Source: Arcicella gelida
Lineage (GTDB): Bacteria > Bacteroidota > Bacteroidia > Cytophagales > Spirosomataceae
Length of the DNA: 64,000 bases
Direction: 5' to 3'
NCBI RefSeq assembly: GCF_034931025.1
Contig: NZ_JAYGIL010000008.1
Location: 62,001 to 126,000 of the forward strand
The position numbers were made by a program, and so were the translations under genes. Below are positions 47,164-57,004 of this stretch, piece by piece. The notes below the pieces were generated by a model. It was given only the letters and a program-made list of their open reading frames with translations, did no database searches and was not told the DNA's origin. The first letter of the stretch is position 1, and each line of letters begins with the position of its first letter.

Positions 47164-50100
47164 TTAGTATAAGCGAACATTAACGCTAGAGCCAGCACTA
47201 GAAATATTGAAGTCTGCTCCGATATTGGTACATATTTTAAACCCTACACCACAAGGAATCCAGCTACTTCCGCATGAACAATTAAAACTGCCATTTGGAT
47301 AGGGAATGCCAAAAAAATAACTAAAACATGGACAGACTGCTGGTGGCGAGCAAAATGTAACGTTGATACTATTACAAGAGGCTCTCTCATCTGTATAAAA
47401 TTGTGCCGCCATATTAGCACTACCTCTTACAAACCAAGATCCGTCGTAACTTCCTTCTAGATTCATACTAACTCCAGCCATTGCACCCAGAGTAATTCCC
47501 ATCAACGTAACCCTCATATCGGATGAAGAACTAAATGCTGACTTGGCGTAAAACTTGTTTTCAGCGTATTTATAGTACATCTCTACATTACCCGAAGAAA
47601 CATATTTATAATAGAAACCAAATGCTCTAAAACCTGCTATTTCGGCATCGAATCGGGCATTGAAGTTTGGTACTATTAATGACCCCTTCAAATAGATGGC
47701 ATTCATAGTGCCATTGTTATCAAGTCCGTTTTTACCGACTAAAGTCAACATGGCTTTGGCCTCTTCAGGAGCACCCGGAGTACTGTTACTAAAGTTATAA
47801 CCCAGTGCCATAAATGCGTTTCCCTTCAAGATAGCCCCTGCGTAAGCTTGAGCATTGAAGCCCAGAAACAATGCTCCGTCTGGCGATGAACCTTGTGGTG
47901 CCAAGGCATAAAGTACCCCTTCTACTTTAGATTCAACCCCCTCTACCAATTTTATATTGTTTGGCCCAGATTTAACAGTGACCAGTAGCGAATTTCTACA
48001 GAAGTCTGCGTTAAAATTCATCGTACCCCACAATTTATCTTTCATCATCAGTCCGCCACTACCGTATATCACTGGGTTGTCGTTGCACTTAGAATTATCA
48101 AACAGAATCCCCACTGTGGCATCTTTTACCATGGCCACTGTTTTGGGTACACCCATCGGGCCAAAGCTTCCTTTTAGAAATACGTCGTATTTCCCTATTC
48201 TACTATCGATGTCGAATCCCCCGCCTATATTATGCCACATAATGGGTCCCGTAGCCACACCAGCATTGGTTGTAATACTGGCTGCAATCTGGAAGCCCCC
48301 TTTGGTATAGTTATAGTATTTAAAGGCCGCTCCAAACTCTTTCGTTGCCATTTTCAGGTTGGCGGCTGCTTCAAAGCCTTGTTTTTCATCATCAATCTGC
48401 AACTTCACCTTTCCCATCAGTTTGAATGTTGGCGTTTTCATTTCCAAATCAAAATCATTCAACATTATTTCAGGCCCACTGCCCACATTCCCTACCACAA
48501 ACGAGGCAGAAGCAGTAGTAGTAAGTCCCTCAAGTGGAAGGGTAACCCCTCCCGAAAGTCCGATAGCCCATGTAGCCTGTCCAGGGGTAAGCTGCACATT
48601 GTTAGCGGTTTGTGTTTTAACAGGTTTGGCAGCATCTGTAAGTGCCTGAGCCATGGCTCGCATCGAGATACCGTTACCTACATTCACAAGGAAGGTCTTG
48701 ATATTTATCCTAGCTACCTTTAAGTCTATGACGGCATTGGGCGAAGCCACCATGTATAAGTCCCAATCTTTACTACGTAATTGGAACTGGTTAACCACGA
48801 TAGGGAATACACCCGTCATTGACGACTTGATGCCTTCCGAGCCCCCAGCAGCACTATAATTTAACGTACCAGAGGTTTTAAATTCAAAGCTTCCTGCATC
48901 AAAGTTGTAACTTATACCAATAGTACCATTCGTACCAGTTGTTTTGAAGTTTAAGCCATTCATGGTCAATCCAGAGGAAGGCAGTTGTACTACCCCAGCT
49001 AGGGTAGTACCTGCTCCATCTTTGGTTGTTAGTGAAAGTGATTTAATAGTAAGTGTTCCGTTTTCTTCATTGGCACCATCAAAAACGGTAATCTTTCCCG
49101 ACATGGTTAAATTGGGGTTCGTTGTACCTAAGCCTGACAAATCCATCTTGCTAACCACCAACCTAAAGTTTTGCATAGTAGCCGTAAAGGGCTTGCCACT
49201 TACCCCCATAACGGTTTGAATAATATTAGTAGGTTTCATACTAAACCATTCGTAACTAGGGGTCGTGTTGGCAGGTAGTACCAATCCTGCTATATTTGGT
49301 AATTGGTAATACATACTTAAACTATATCCTGTATTACTAAAGCTTGGCGTACTTTTGTTTACTAATAAGCTACCAATAGTGCCTGCTTTAATTTCTAGGT
49401 TACCTGTTGCCGCTGGTAGGAAAGAAACCGTTGAAGAAAAGCTTTGACCCGATTCTAGGAATCTCATTCTTAGCTTTCTGCTATTGCTTAGTTCGGGTAT
49501 ATCAGTTGAACTAAATACATAATTGAATGTACTAGACAACAATAAACTATCCTTCACCAAGGCATCGGGCAATTTGATAGGTAGGTTATCAGTAGCACTC
49601 GATGCACTAAGGCGAAGCACCAGTTGGTCGCCACCAATGATGTATTTTCCTGTTATAGTTTTTAGCTTAATGGATGGATTACCTTGTACTTCCACATTGG
49701 CCAAGTTGAATGCCTTCACGTTCATCACGGCTTCCTTAAAGCTAACATCGCCCTGAGGGATACCATTAATGTCTGAAGGCTTGGCCTTGATAGGCACATC
49801 GCTAAAGGTTAGGGTAGCATTACTTGGTTCTACACTGTATAGACTATTAGATGCCACCTTTAGCGAGCCAGTGATGGTAAAATTCCCATCACTCACTTTG
49901 GTTATTTTAGTGATAGATACCGGGAAACCTGCTAACGTTTGTAACCTTGGTGCGGTAGCATCTATAAACTGTACGGGGAAATCTACCGTTTTGGCGGTTT
50001 CTCCAGCTGCTATTTTAACATCAATAGGTGCAATATACGATGGGTGCACTACACTCACTGTATATTCTTTGCCTGTAGGTAGTGTCAGCACGTACTTTCC

Positions 50101-52959
50101 GTTAGCATCGGTGGTGGCTTCATAAGGAAGACCGTTAACATATACCTTTGCTCCAGCCAATCCTTTTCCCAAATCTTTATCAGTTATTACACCCGTAATC
50201 ACCATGGCTGGCGTTAATATCACTTTCATTTCTAAATAATTAACACCATCAAGTATTTTGAATATTCCAGAAGTTTTCATGAATGTAGCCCCACCTGGCA
50301 CTGGCTCTATCACAAAACTATGCTCTCCTGGTGTGCCTTCGTAATACCATTTGCTATTATCTGATGCAAAAGAAACATCCTTGCCATCTACCGTTACTTT
50401 TCCGCCAACTATCTTTTTGTTGCTTAAACTAAACTCTAATATATAACCACCCCTAGGTATTGGAGTAAGCATAATCTCTTGAGCTTCGTAAGCAATTCTA
50501 AATTCTTCTCCTTGCGGGAAATAAGTTTTATAGTTATCACTCATTGTACCAGTACCAATCCCCAACATATCTGCTGTAGTCCTACCACTTCTATATACAC
50601 CTAAGGGATATAACCCTGTCATATAGGATGCCCAACTATTGGCATCGCCAATGCCACTTGCAGGAATATACGAGGAAGACTGATAAAACTTTGTAGTGGC
50701 ATCAACATAGCCATCTGCATAGCATTCAATTACATTGTTTGGCGATACAGTCGGGAAGGGAACCTTTATGGTATAAAAGCCCTCTGCTGTTGTAGTAGTA
50801 CTTAAATTTGTACCCTTTAAAACTACCCTAACACCGCCTTTACCATCGTATGAGCCTTTGCCAAACTTTACTCTGCCAACAATAACTCCTTTTGGCATTT
50901 TTATGTCAATATTTTTGGTCTGTAGTAGTTCCTCATACTTTGTCGTTACGAATATGTCCGACGGCACTTCCATAAAACGAGTATCGAAAACCGTTAATTT
51001 AATCTCAGTATTTGCAAAAACAAATGGCAGATTAGCGAACCGATAATAACCTGATTCATCGGTGATGGACTCGAAGGTAGTTTGCGTTGAGCCGTCTCTG
51101 ATAGATTTAGCGAGTGTAATCGTAGCAGTAATTTTTGTGCCACCTTTAGGAACTCCCAAAAACGTTAAAATGCCACCAATCTGGTTTCTACTTGGATTAT
51201 AAACAAAGTTTTTCGTTATAAGCGTTACATTTTTAGTGGTATCCGAAGTACTTAGTTGTGGCAATGTCCCTAAAGGATAATACATTGGCGTTACTCCAGA
51301 ACTGGTTATCTGCACTAGGTAGTCGTCGACCACAGTACTTCTGAACAAACGTTTAAACGTATTTGCGTTATTACGTTTACTCAGTACTACATAAGTAACG
51401 CTGTTATAACTTACGGTCTCAGGGCTGTTTCCAAATACTTGCTTCATTACTGGCGAGGCATTGTATTTCGTTTGATTTAACAGGAAATTGACCGATAGTC
51501 CAGAGAAGGTAGCACTTTTACTTACTACAAAAGGCTTTACCTGCATAGAGATAATCTGTAACACAGCCGTTCCGATGTTAGTATCATAACTAGTAGTATT
51601 TCTTATCAATTTTACCGTTTGAAAAGCAGGATAAAGTTGGTTGTCAGTATGTTTTGCTATGATATAAAACTCCTGACAGTTATCAGCCAAAGCGGTGTTG
51701 ATGCTAATACTATAGTTGCCATCTGAACCCGACTGAGCTGTACCAAGAACAGTTATTTCTCCTGAAAACATTTTTCCGTACAACGTAACCTGTGCATTAT
51801 TTAAGTTGTACTTAGTTGTGCCTGGTGTTGGGTTACTAAGGGGCTGACTGCTAACAGCCTCTGCGATAGGGGCTGTGCCTAATAGGGTCGCTGTGCCTGT
51901 TTCATCGCTTTGTTCAGCAGACGAATACGCAAAAGAAACCTGCCCTTTTATGATACTGTTTACGGCTACAACAGGTGTTGCCGTCGTTTCGACTAGTAAT
52001 CCACCACTTCCACCAGCTGGGGCTGGGGCTCCCCCCGGTGCTCCACCACCTCCAACACTATTTGAAAAAGCTGGTACTGTACCATATTTAAAACTAGTAA
52101 CAATACTTTGTCCGTTGTTTCTGAAATTGGTAAAACCATTAGGGTCATAGGCGGTTACCATCATAGCATATCGTCTACCGAGTGTCAATTGCGGGTCAGC
52201 TGGGCTATATACATACATATTCCCCATTACTTCTTTTTCAAAGAAATAAGGCTGAGTAGCACTCATAATGGCATCGTTCGGGTTACGATTTCCCGTAATT
52301 TCAACAATACGGATTCTGTACCAAGTAGCAGGGGGAGCTCCCGGAGGAGTACTCCAGCTAAGGTTTAATAATTGTACAGATGTGCTTGTAATCTCCATGC
52401 CGTCGCTTGGAGATACAACCACTGGCGGTTCTATATTGGTAATACTGAAGTTGTTGCTACAACCTGCGGGTTCTTGTGCACTTAAAGGAACGTTGGTATC
52501 ATAGTTAAAAGCACGGATACACAAACGATAGTTAGCTTCAGGCAAACCGTTTCCACGGATGGCTTCAGCCTGAGTAATCCCCACATAGTCAATATTATCG
52601 AGGTTAAAAAAGGCGGTAAAATCTCCACCGTTCAAGACTTTCATCTCACCCGGAGACATCACCAGTGGTGAGCTGCTTTTAAAATTTGAGCGAACTCTCA
52701 TTTCAATACCATTATCTCCTGTAATGGTACCTCTTAGCTGAACACGTTGTTCACTGGTAGTGGTGTTTAAGATTGTGATTAAAATCTGCTCGGGATGGGA
52801 GGTATAATCAGTGATTCTATACCGATAAGGTGGAATAATTTGTACTGTAACACTTACCTGGGCAAACGCACTACTAGTAAGCAGGCATGTCAGGAATAAG
52901 ACGAGAAACTTTCTGAAAAACACGTACATAGAACTTGATTCGGGTAAGGTTAGCTTCAT
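47164..52959 (-). CDS. Giant exported surface protein, 1931 residues
   Basis: A signal peptide ends near 'SSAFAQ'; an alternative ATG at 52929 gives a tighter one. The order is an N-terminal beta-domain (about 35-175), a fibronectin-like module (about 178-300), a Gly/Ala/Pro linker (about 302-320) and several carboxypeptidase-regulatory-like beta-sandwiches ('GVIVGRVKFGKGSYDGKGGV', 'ITDKDLGKGLAGAKVYVNG'). A long beta-rich region follows, and the tail is cysteine-rich (about 1865-1915; 'FCSPPAVCPCF', 'FNCSCGSSWIPCGVGFKIC'). Such proteins are usually cell-surface. No sorting domain is evident, so the export route is unclear. It lies about 20 bp before the fibronectin gene, in one operon. I recognise no function. 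Confidence 0.85.
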   Translation of the reverse strand: MKLTLPESSSMYVFFRKFLVLFLTCLLTSSAFAQVSVTVQIIPPYRYRITDYTSHPEQILITILNTTTSEQRVQLRGTITGDNGIEMRVRSNFKSSSPLVMSPGEMKVLNGGDFTAFFNLDNIDYVGITQAEAIRGNGLPEANYRLCIRAFNYDTNVPLSAQEPAGCSNNFSITNIEPPVVVSPSDGMEITSTSVQLLNLSWSTPPGAPPATWYRIRIVEITGNRNPNDAIMSATQPYFFEKEVMGNMYVYSPADPQLTLGRRYAMMVTAYDPNGFTNFRNNGQSIVTSFKYGTVPAFSNSVGGGGAPGGAPAPAGGSGGLLVETTATPVVAVNSIIKGQVSFAYSSAEQSDETGTATLLGTAPIAEAVSSQPLSNPTPGTTKYNLNNAQVTLYGKMFSGEITVLGTAQSGSDGNYSISINTALADNCQEFYIIAKHTDNQLYPAFQTVKLIRNTTSYDTNIGTAVLQIISMQVKPFVVSKSATFSGLSVNFLLNQTKYNASPVMKQVFGNSPETVSYNSVTYVVLSKRNNANTFKRLFRSTVVDDYLVQITSSGVTPMYYPLGTLPQLSTSDTTKNVTLITKNFVYNPSRNQIGGILTFLGVPKGGTKITATITLAKSIRDGSTQTTFESITDESGYYRFANLPFVFANTEIKLTVFDTRFMEVPSDIFVTTKYEELLQTKNIDIKMPKGVIVGRVKFGKGSYDGKGGVRVVLKGTNLSTTTTAEGFYTIKVPFPTVSPNNVIECYADGYVDATTKFYQSSSYIPASGIGDANSWASYMTGLYPLGVYRSGRTTADMLGIGTGTMSDNYKTYFPQGEEFRIAYEAQEIMLTPIPRGGYILEFSLSNKKIVGGKVTVDGKDVSFASDNSKWYYEGTPGEHSFVIEPVPGGATFMKTSGIFKILDGVNYLEMKVILTPAMVITGVITDKDLGKGLAGAKVYVNGLPYEATTDANGKYVLTLPTGKEYTVSVVHPSYIAPIDVKIAAGETAKTVDFPVQFIDATAPRLQTLAGFPVSITKITKVSDGNFTITGSLKVASNSLYSVEPSNATLTFSDVPIKAKPSDINGIPQGDVSFKEAVMNVKAFNLANVEVQGNPSIKLKTITGKYIIGGDQLVLRLSASSATDNLPIKLPDALVKDSLLLSSTFNYVFSSTDIPELSNSRKLRMRFLESGQSFSSTVSFLPAATGNLEIKAGTIGSLLVNKSTPSFSNTGYSLSMYYQLPNIAGLVLPANTTPSYEWFSMKPTNIIQTVMGVSGKPFTATMQNFRLVVSKMDLSGLGTTNPNLTMSGKITVFDGANEENGTLTIKSLSLTTKDGAGTTLAGVVQLPSSGLTMNGLNFKTTGTNGTIGISYNFDAGSFEFKTSGTLNYSAAGGSEGIKSSMTGVFPIVVNQFQLRSKDWDLYMVASPNAVIDLKVARINIKTFLVNVGNGISMRAMAQALTDAAKPVKTQTANNVQLTPGQATWAIGLSGGVTLPLEGLTTTASASFVVGNVGSGPEIMLNDFDLEMKTPTFKLMGKVKLQIDDEKQGFEAAANLKMATKEFGAAFKYYNYTKGGFQIAASITTNAGVATGPIMWHNIGGGFDIDSRIGKYDVFLKGSFGPMGVPKTVAMVKDATVGILFDNSKCNDNPVIYGSGGLMMKDKLWGTMNFNADFCRNSLLVTVKSGPNNIKLVEGVESKVEGVLYALAPQGSSPDGALFLGFNAQAYAGAILKGNAFMALGYNFSNSTPGAPEEAKAMLTLVGKNGLDNNGTMNAIYLKGSLIVPNFNARFDAEIAGFRAFGFYYKYVSSGNVEMYYKYAENKFYAKSAFSSSSDMRVTLMGITLGAMAGVSMNLEGSYDGSWFVRGSANMAAQFYTDERASCNSINVTFCSPPAVCPCFSYFFGIPYPNGSFNCSCGSSWIPCGVGFKICTNIGADFNISSAGSSVNVRLY

Positions 52960-53233
52960 GTTAAAGTTGGTTTACTACTTAGTATCATATCGATATAAAT
53001 ATCATCGTATAGGATGATGACAAAAGTAATTATTATTTACTGGCTACATTCTGTAGAATCTTGGTAAAGTATGCGAACGCACTTTATTAGGGTGTGAATT
53101 AAGAGATTATGTATGTGAAGTTTGATGCTGTGCAGGTGTACAAGAATAAATCAACCAATAGTAAAGTCTTCAATGGGTTGTTCTATCGTAAGATAGGAAA
53201 ATGACAGGCTGATAAACAAAGTGTATTGAATAG

Positions 53234-53844
53234 CAATTAATAACGAGCAATACTCAGCAAGGACTCCTTGACCTATTTTATGGTGATGAAAGTCATGTTT
53301 GTAGCAAAGGTTACGTTCCTTATGGCTGGCATTCCATGCTGGGCAATTCCCTGATGAAGAAATTTATATTCCCGTAGAAAAGGGCTATAAAATCAATATT
53401 GGGGGACTCATTAACCGAAACAATATGAATCATTGGGTCATCACTGAAAAAAACATTGATGCCAATTTCATATTCGAGCAATTAGAAAAATTGTCATTTC
53501 AAATACAAAAACAAACGGTGATTATTCTTGACAATGCAAGCATTCACAAGGCTAAAATCATAAAACAGCAATTAAATTTCTGGGAGAAAAGAGGATTATA
53601 TCTATTTTTCCTTCCTCCATATTCACCACACTTAAACATTGCTGAAACACTGTGGCGTAAAATTAAAAAAGAACAAATTGACCCAATAGATTACCTCAAT
53701 CAAGAAACTCTTTCCTATGCGGTCAATCGTTGCTTAGCTCAATTAGGAAAATCTTGGAAAATTAATTTCACCGAATTTAACATAAACTTATTTATATCGG
53801 GTACTTATAATTGTATAAGTTCAACTTATTTGAATAAAAAATAA
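53234..53844 (+). mobile_element. IS630-family transposase, disrupted
   Basis: 'TQQGLLDLFYGDESHVCSKG' starts in one frame. A short insertion after 'YVPYGW' shifts it, and 'QFPDEEIYIPVEKGYKINIG' continues in the second frame into the open part 53425-53844. That part has the DDE residues in 'QTVIILDNASIHKAK' and 'PPYSPHLNIAETLWRKIKKE'. The first catalytic Asp (in YGDES) is in the broken part. The N-terminal HTH is missing, so the element is dead. Confidence 0.8.
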
Positions 53845-54097
53845 TACTTTGGTTAGTGTATAAATTTTATGCAATTCAAGCTTGTTCACTAGTTTTTTAT
53901 TGAAATTATAAAATTCTATAAGTCCAATCAAACGGACGTTTATTTAGACTTTTCTGAGTTTGCTAAAACTCCAATGAATATTAGCTAAGTTAATTCCATT
54001 TTATGGAAAATACTTGTATAGTATTCAAAGTATAAATTTACTTAGTTGCAAATGAATAACTATGTACAAATATATCGACTTCAACTATTTTGTAAAC

Positions 54098-54215
54098 AAT
54101 TTACACCTTTTCCGACTTATTCGTTTGCCAGTGCTTTTACTAAACTTGCCAAAGCTCTTTTTGATACTGCGTAACTCGGCACGTTGATACTTCCGCTGAA
54201 ACACTTCTCAGTCTC
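54098..54215 (-). pseudogene. Short-chain dehydrogenase fragment (KduD-like)
   Basis: Minus-strand codons read 'FSGSINVPSYAVSKRALASL' then 'VKALANE', the YxxxK catalytic segment of SDR enzymes, closest in style to 2-deoxy-D-gluconate 3-dehydrogenases. A stop follows, and flanks cannot be extended. It is a relic of about 40 codons. The rest of 53845-54498 holds only the promoter and hairpin noted below. Confidence 0.55.
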
Positions 54216-54384
54216 CTACCACTCTTTAATAATGCTATTTTGTTAGACGTTTTTAAATATCTATTATAAGCACATCCCTCATTTTGTATATTTTTTCAAG
54301 ACTATATTTTATCATTTAAGGACAAATGATTGAATATGTAGAATATTGATACAATATTGATAAAAAATTAGACTATATCAATAT

Positions 54385-54392
54385 TAATTTTG
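54385..54392 (+). promoter_or_regulatory. Predicted -7 box of the TonB-receptor operon
   Basis: TAATTTTG matches TAnnTTTG. It would give a leader of about 100 nt before the ATG at 54499. Confidence 0.4.
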
Positions 54393-54422
54393 TTTAACAA
54401 ATTATTGTAATTATTCAATAAA

Positions 54423-54455
54423 AAAGCCAACTCTACTGGTAATAGAGTCGGCTTT
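54423..54455 (+). promoter_or_regulatory. 5' leader hairpin of the TonB-receptor gene
   Basis: AAAGCC-A-ACTCTA pairs with TAGAGT-C-GGCTTT with one mismatch and a 7-nt loop, ending 43 nt before the start codon. It could be an attenuator, or a relic terminator, since the longer T-run is on the minus strand. Confidence 0.45.
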
Positions 54456-54498
54456 GGATGATTTTCAAACTCGCTAAAATTCAAAAACAGCCCAAACT

Positions 54499-56940
54499 AT
54501 GAAAAAAAACTTTATTTTTAGCTATCCGAGAGCTAAAACTTTTTATTCGGTCATCATAATACTGCTTTCATTTGCTCAGTCATTTGCCCAAAGTATCAGT
54601 GGAAGCGTCAGAACAACCAATGGGGAAAAACTATCGGGAGTAAGCATTGCCATCAAAGGCACAACCAAAGGAACAACCACCGATAAAGACGGAAAATTTG
54701 TGATTGAGGCACGTAAAAATCAAGCTCTTATTTTCACTTTTGTAGGCTATGAACTACAGGAAGTAGCTATTGGTGACAAAAAGCAATTAGACATCACCTT
54801 AAAAGAAGCAACTGAAAGCCTTGAAGAAGTAGTGGTAACGGCAGAAAACCGTTCGGTTTCGGCACAGCGAGTACCAATTACAATGGATTTGGTTTCGGGG
54901 AAAACAATACAAAAACAGGGCATTACAGATTTGGTTCAATTGCAAGCGATTGCCCCGAGTTTGAATATTGTTACGAATACCATTTTCAATCAAATAAATG
55001 TTCGGGGTGTGGGTAGTAATCAAGGTGCAGCCGAACTCTCAGACCAAGCCGTTACGGTTGGAATCGACGGCGAATACATCAATAGACCCGTAGCCCTAAA
55101 CGCTGCTTTGTTTGACCTTGACCGTGTTGAGGTTTTGAAAGGACCACAAGGTACACTCTATGGACGGAATGCTACCGCTGGAGCGGTAAATATCATTGCG
55201 AAAAAGCCTACACAAACACGTGAAGCTGATTTAGGACTGAGCTATGGAAACTATAATTCCTTGAAATTGAACGGAATGGTAAATTTACCATTAGGAAAAA
55301 TAGCTGCTGTACGTGCTGCTGGTATTTTAAATAAGCACGATGGCTACCGTGACGGAGGTACAGTAGGAAGAATTGATAATGGAAATATGTGGGCCGCTCG
55401 ATTGGGCTTTAACATAAATCCAACCAAGGCTTTATCAATGTATGCAGCAGGCGAAATTAGTAAAATAGACCAACAAGCCCCTTCTCAGTACGGTGTGCCA
55501 ATGGGAAATCTTACCGAATTAAAAGATAAAGAGCCGATTTCTTGGACAACCCCTTTACCAAACGATTACCCAGTTGCTACGGCTGGATTCATGAAAATAG
55601 ACCAATCGGCTATCAGAGGAAAAATTGCTTATGATTTTGGGAAAGCAACTTTGACCTACTCGGCTGGTTATCGCAAAGTCGATATGACTGGCTACCAGCC
55701 ACTTAATGGGTATCTGCCAGAAACTAATAGTTTTCATAATGATATTAAATCATCTACCCAAAGCCACGAACTTAGATTAAATGGAGAAACAGCTAAATTA
55801 AGTTGGCAGGTAGGTGGTTTCTACGGAGATGAAGACCAAAATACGGCTCGTGGGTTATTATTGGTGTCGGCTGCTGGGGCTTTTAATGGACAAGTTCCTT
55901 TTCTTAACTTCTTCATCAGAGATGTAAATTCAAGAACTTCGGCTATTTTTGGACAAGCTACTTACAATATCAATGAGAAATTAGGTTTGACCCTTGGTAT
56001 TAGAAATACATCCGATAAAAAAGTTTTAGGAGGTGGCAACTTAGCTTCTGCACCGTTTGGTCCGCCATCAATCATCAGATTCTTCTATCCAAACGTACCT
56101 ACTTCTGCTACTCAAGCTGGAATGAAGCCATTTGAGGGAATTCCAACCGAAGGAAGTTGGAATAGAACAACTTGGTTGGCTGGGTTAGAATATAAGATAG
56201 ATGCCAACAAAATGTTGTTTGCAAAAGTAAGCACGGGTTATAAAGCAGGTGGATTTGACAACTTAGGTCAATATAATCCTGAGAGCCTTGTCGCCTATGA
56301 AATAGGTACTAAAAATAAGTTTGCTAATAACAAATTACGTTTGAATGCCTCAGCATTTCACTATGATTACACAGACCAACAAGTTACCATTTTTATCTCA
56401 ACTGATATCGGTGGTGCTATCCAAAATGCAGGCGTTAGTACAGTCGATGGCTTAGAAATTGATGGGGAATATGTGGCAACTAAAGCAGATAGATTCAGGT
56501 TTTCAATTAACTTTTTGGATGCAACTTATAAAGACCTAAAAACTATTGCGAATAGAGTTGGGGCTACAGTAATCGAAAGAAATTTAGCAGGTAATGTTGC
56601 ACCTATGGCTCCTAAATGGACACTCACGGCAGGCTATAACCACGATTTCAAAATAGGGAAAGGCATTTTGAACGCAGGTATTCAAACTTTGTTTAAGTCG
56701 GATTATTATGCCACAGCTTTCAACTATGCTATGGACAAACAAGGAGCTTATACGAAAACAGATATTAATTTAACTTATACGACCAAAGGAGGCAAATTTG
56801 ATATAGGCATATTTGCCCAAAACCTTGAAGATAACCGTATTATTACTTTTTCAGGTTTTAATGGTGGTACTATCAATACTTATAACTGGATATTTGGCTC
56901 GCCAAGATTGATTGGAGCTCAGTTGAATCTCCATTTATAA
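54499..56940 (+). CDS. TonB-dependent outer-membrane receptor
   Basis: 813 residues: signal peptide ('FAQSFAQ'), an N-terminal carboxypeptidase-regulatory-like domain (about 32-115, 'ISGSVRTTNGEKLSGVSIAI'), plug domain (about 115-245, 'VEVLKGPQGTLYGRNATAGAVNI') and a 22-strand barrel ending 'LIGAQLNLHL'. No SusD partner follows, so it is not a classical Sus pair. It resembles small-molecule or siderophore-type receptors. As first gene of the sugar-epimerase/DUF6379 operon it is the probable outer-membrane importer of the glycoside substrate. A strong hairpin follows its stop. Confidence 0.93.
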   Translation: MKKNFIFSYPRAKTFYSVIIILLSFAQSFAQSISGSVRTTNGEKLSGVSIAIKGTTKGTTTDKDGKFVIEARKNQALIFTFVGYELQEVAIGDKKQLDITLKEATESLEEVVVTAENRSVSAQRVPITMDLVSGKTIQKQGITDLVQLQAIAPSLNIVTNTIFNQINVRGVGSNQGAAELSDQAVTVGIDGEYINRPVALNAALFDLDRVEVLKGPQGTLYGRNATAGAVNIIAKKPTQTREADLGLSYGNYNSLKLNGMVNLPLGKIAAVRAAGILNKHDGYRDGGTVGRIDNGNMWAARLGFNINPTKALSMYAAGEISKIDQQAPSQYGVPMGNLTELKDKEPISWTTPLPNDYPVATAGFMKIDQSAIRGKIAYDFGKATLTYSAGYRKVDMTGYQPLNGYLPETNSFHNDIKSSTQSHELRLNGETAKLSWQVGGFYGDEDQNTARGLLLVSAAGAFNGQVPFLNFFIRDVNSRTSAIFGQATYNINEKLGLTLGIRNTSDKKVLGGGNLASAPFGPPSIIRFFYPNVPTSATQAGMKPFEGIPTEGSWNRTTWLAGLEYKIDANKMLFAKVSTGYKAGGFDNLGQYNPESLVAYEIGTKNKFANNKLRLNASAFHYDYTDQQVTIFISTDIGGAIQNAGVSTVDGLEIDGEYVATKADRFRFSINFLDATYKDLKTIANRVGATVIERNLAGNVAPMAPKWTLTAGYNHDFKIGKGILNAGIQTLFKSDYYATAFNYAMDKQGAYTKTDINLTYTTKGGKFDIGIFAQNLEDNRIITFSGFNGGTINTYNWIFGSPRLIGAQLNLHL

Positions 56941-56944
56941 ACTG

Positions 56945-56975
56945 CATTGGAGGAGAGAACGCCTCTCCTCCAATG
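56945..56975 (+). terminator. Strong hairpin between TonB receptor and MFS genes
   Basis: Perfect 13-bp stem CATTGGAGGAGAG/CTCTCCTCCAATG with loop AACGC. No long T-run follows, so it may only attenuate read-through or protect the upstream mRNA end. Confidence 0.65.
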
Positions 56976-57004
56976 TTTACTAAGCTTTAATTTAACTTAC
57001 CATT

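Noticed and set aside
47957..52504. Plus-strand frames of 60-160 residues inside the 1931-residue gene
   Set aside because: Antisense shadows of a long open gene; they have low-complexity composition and no domain.
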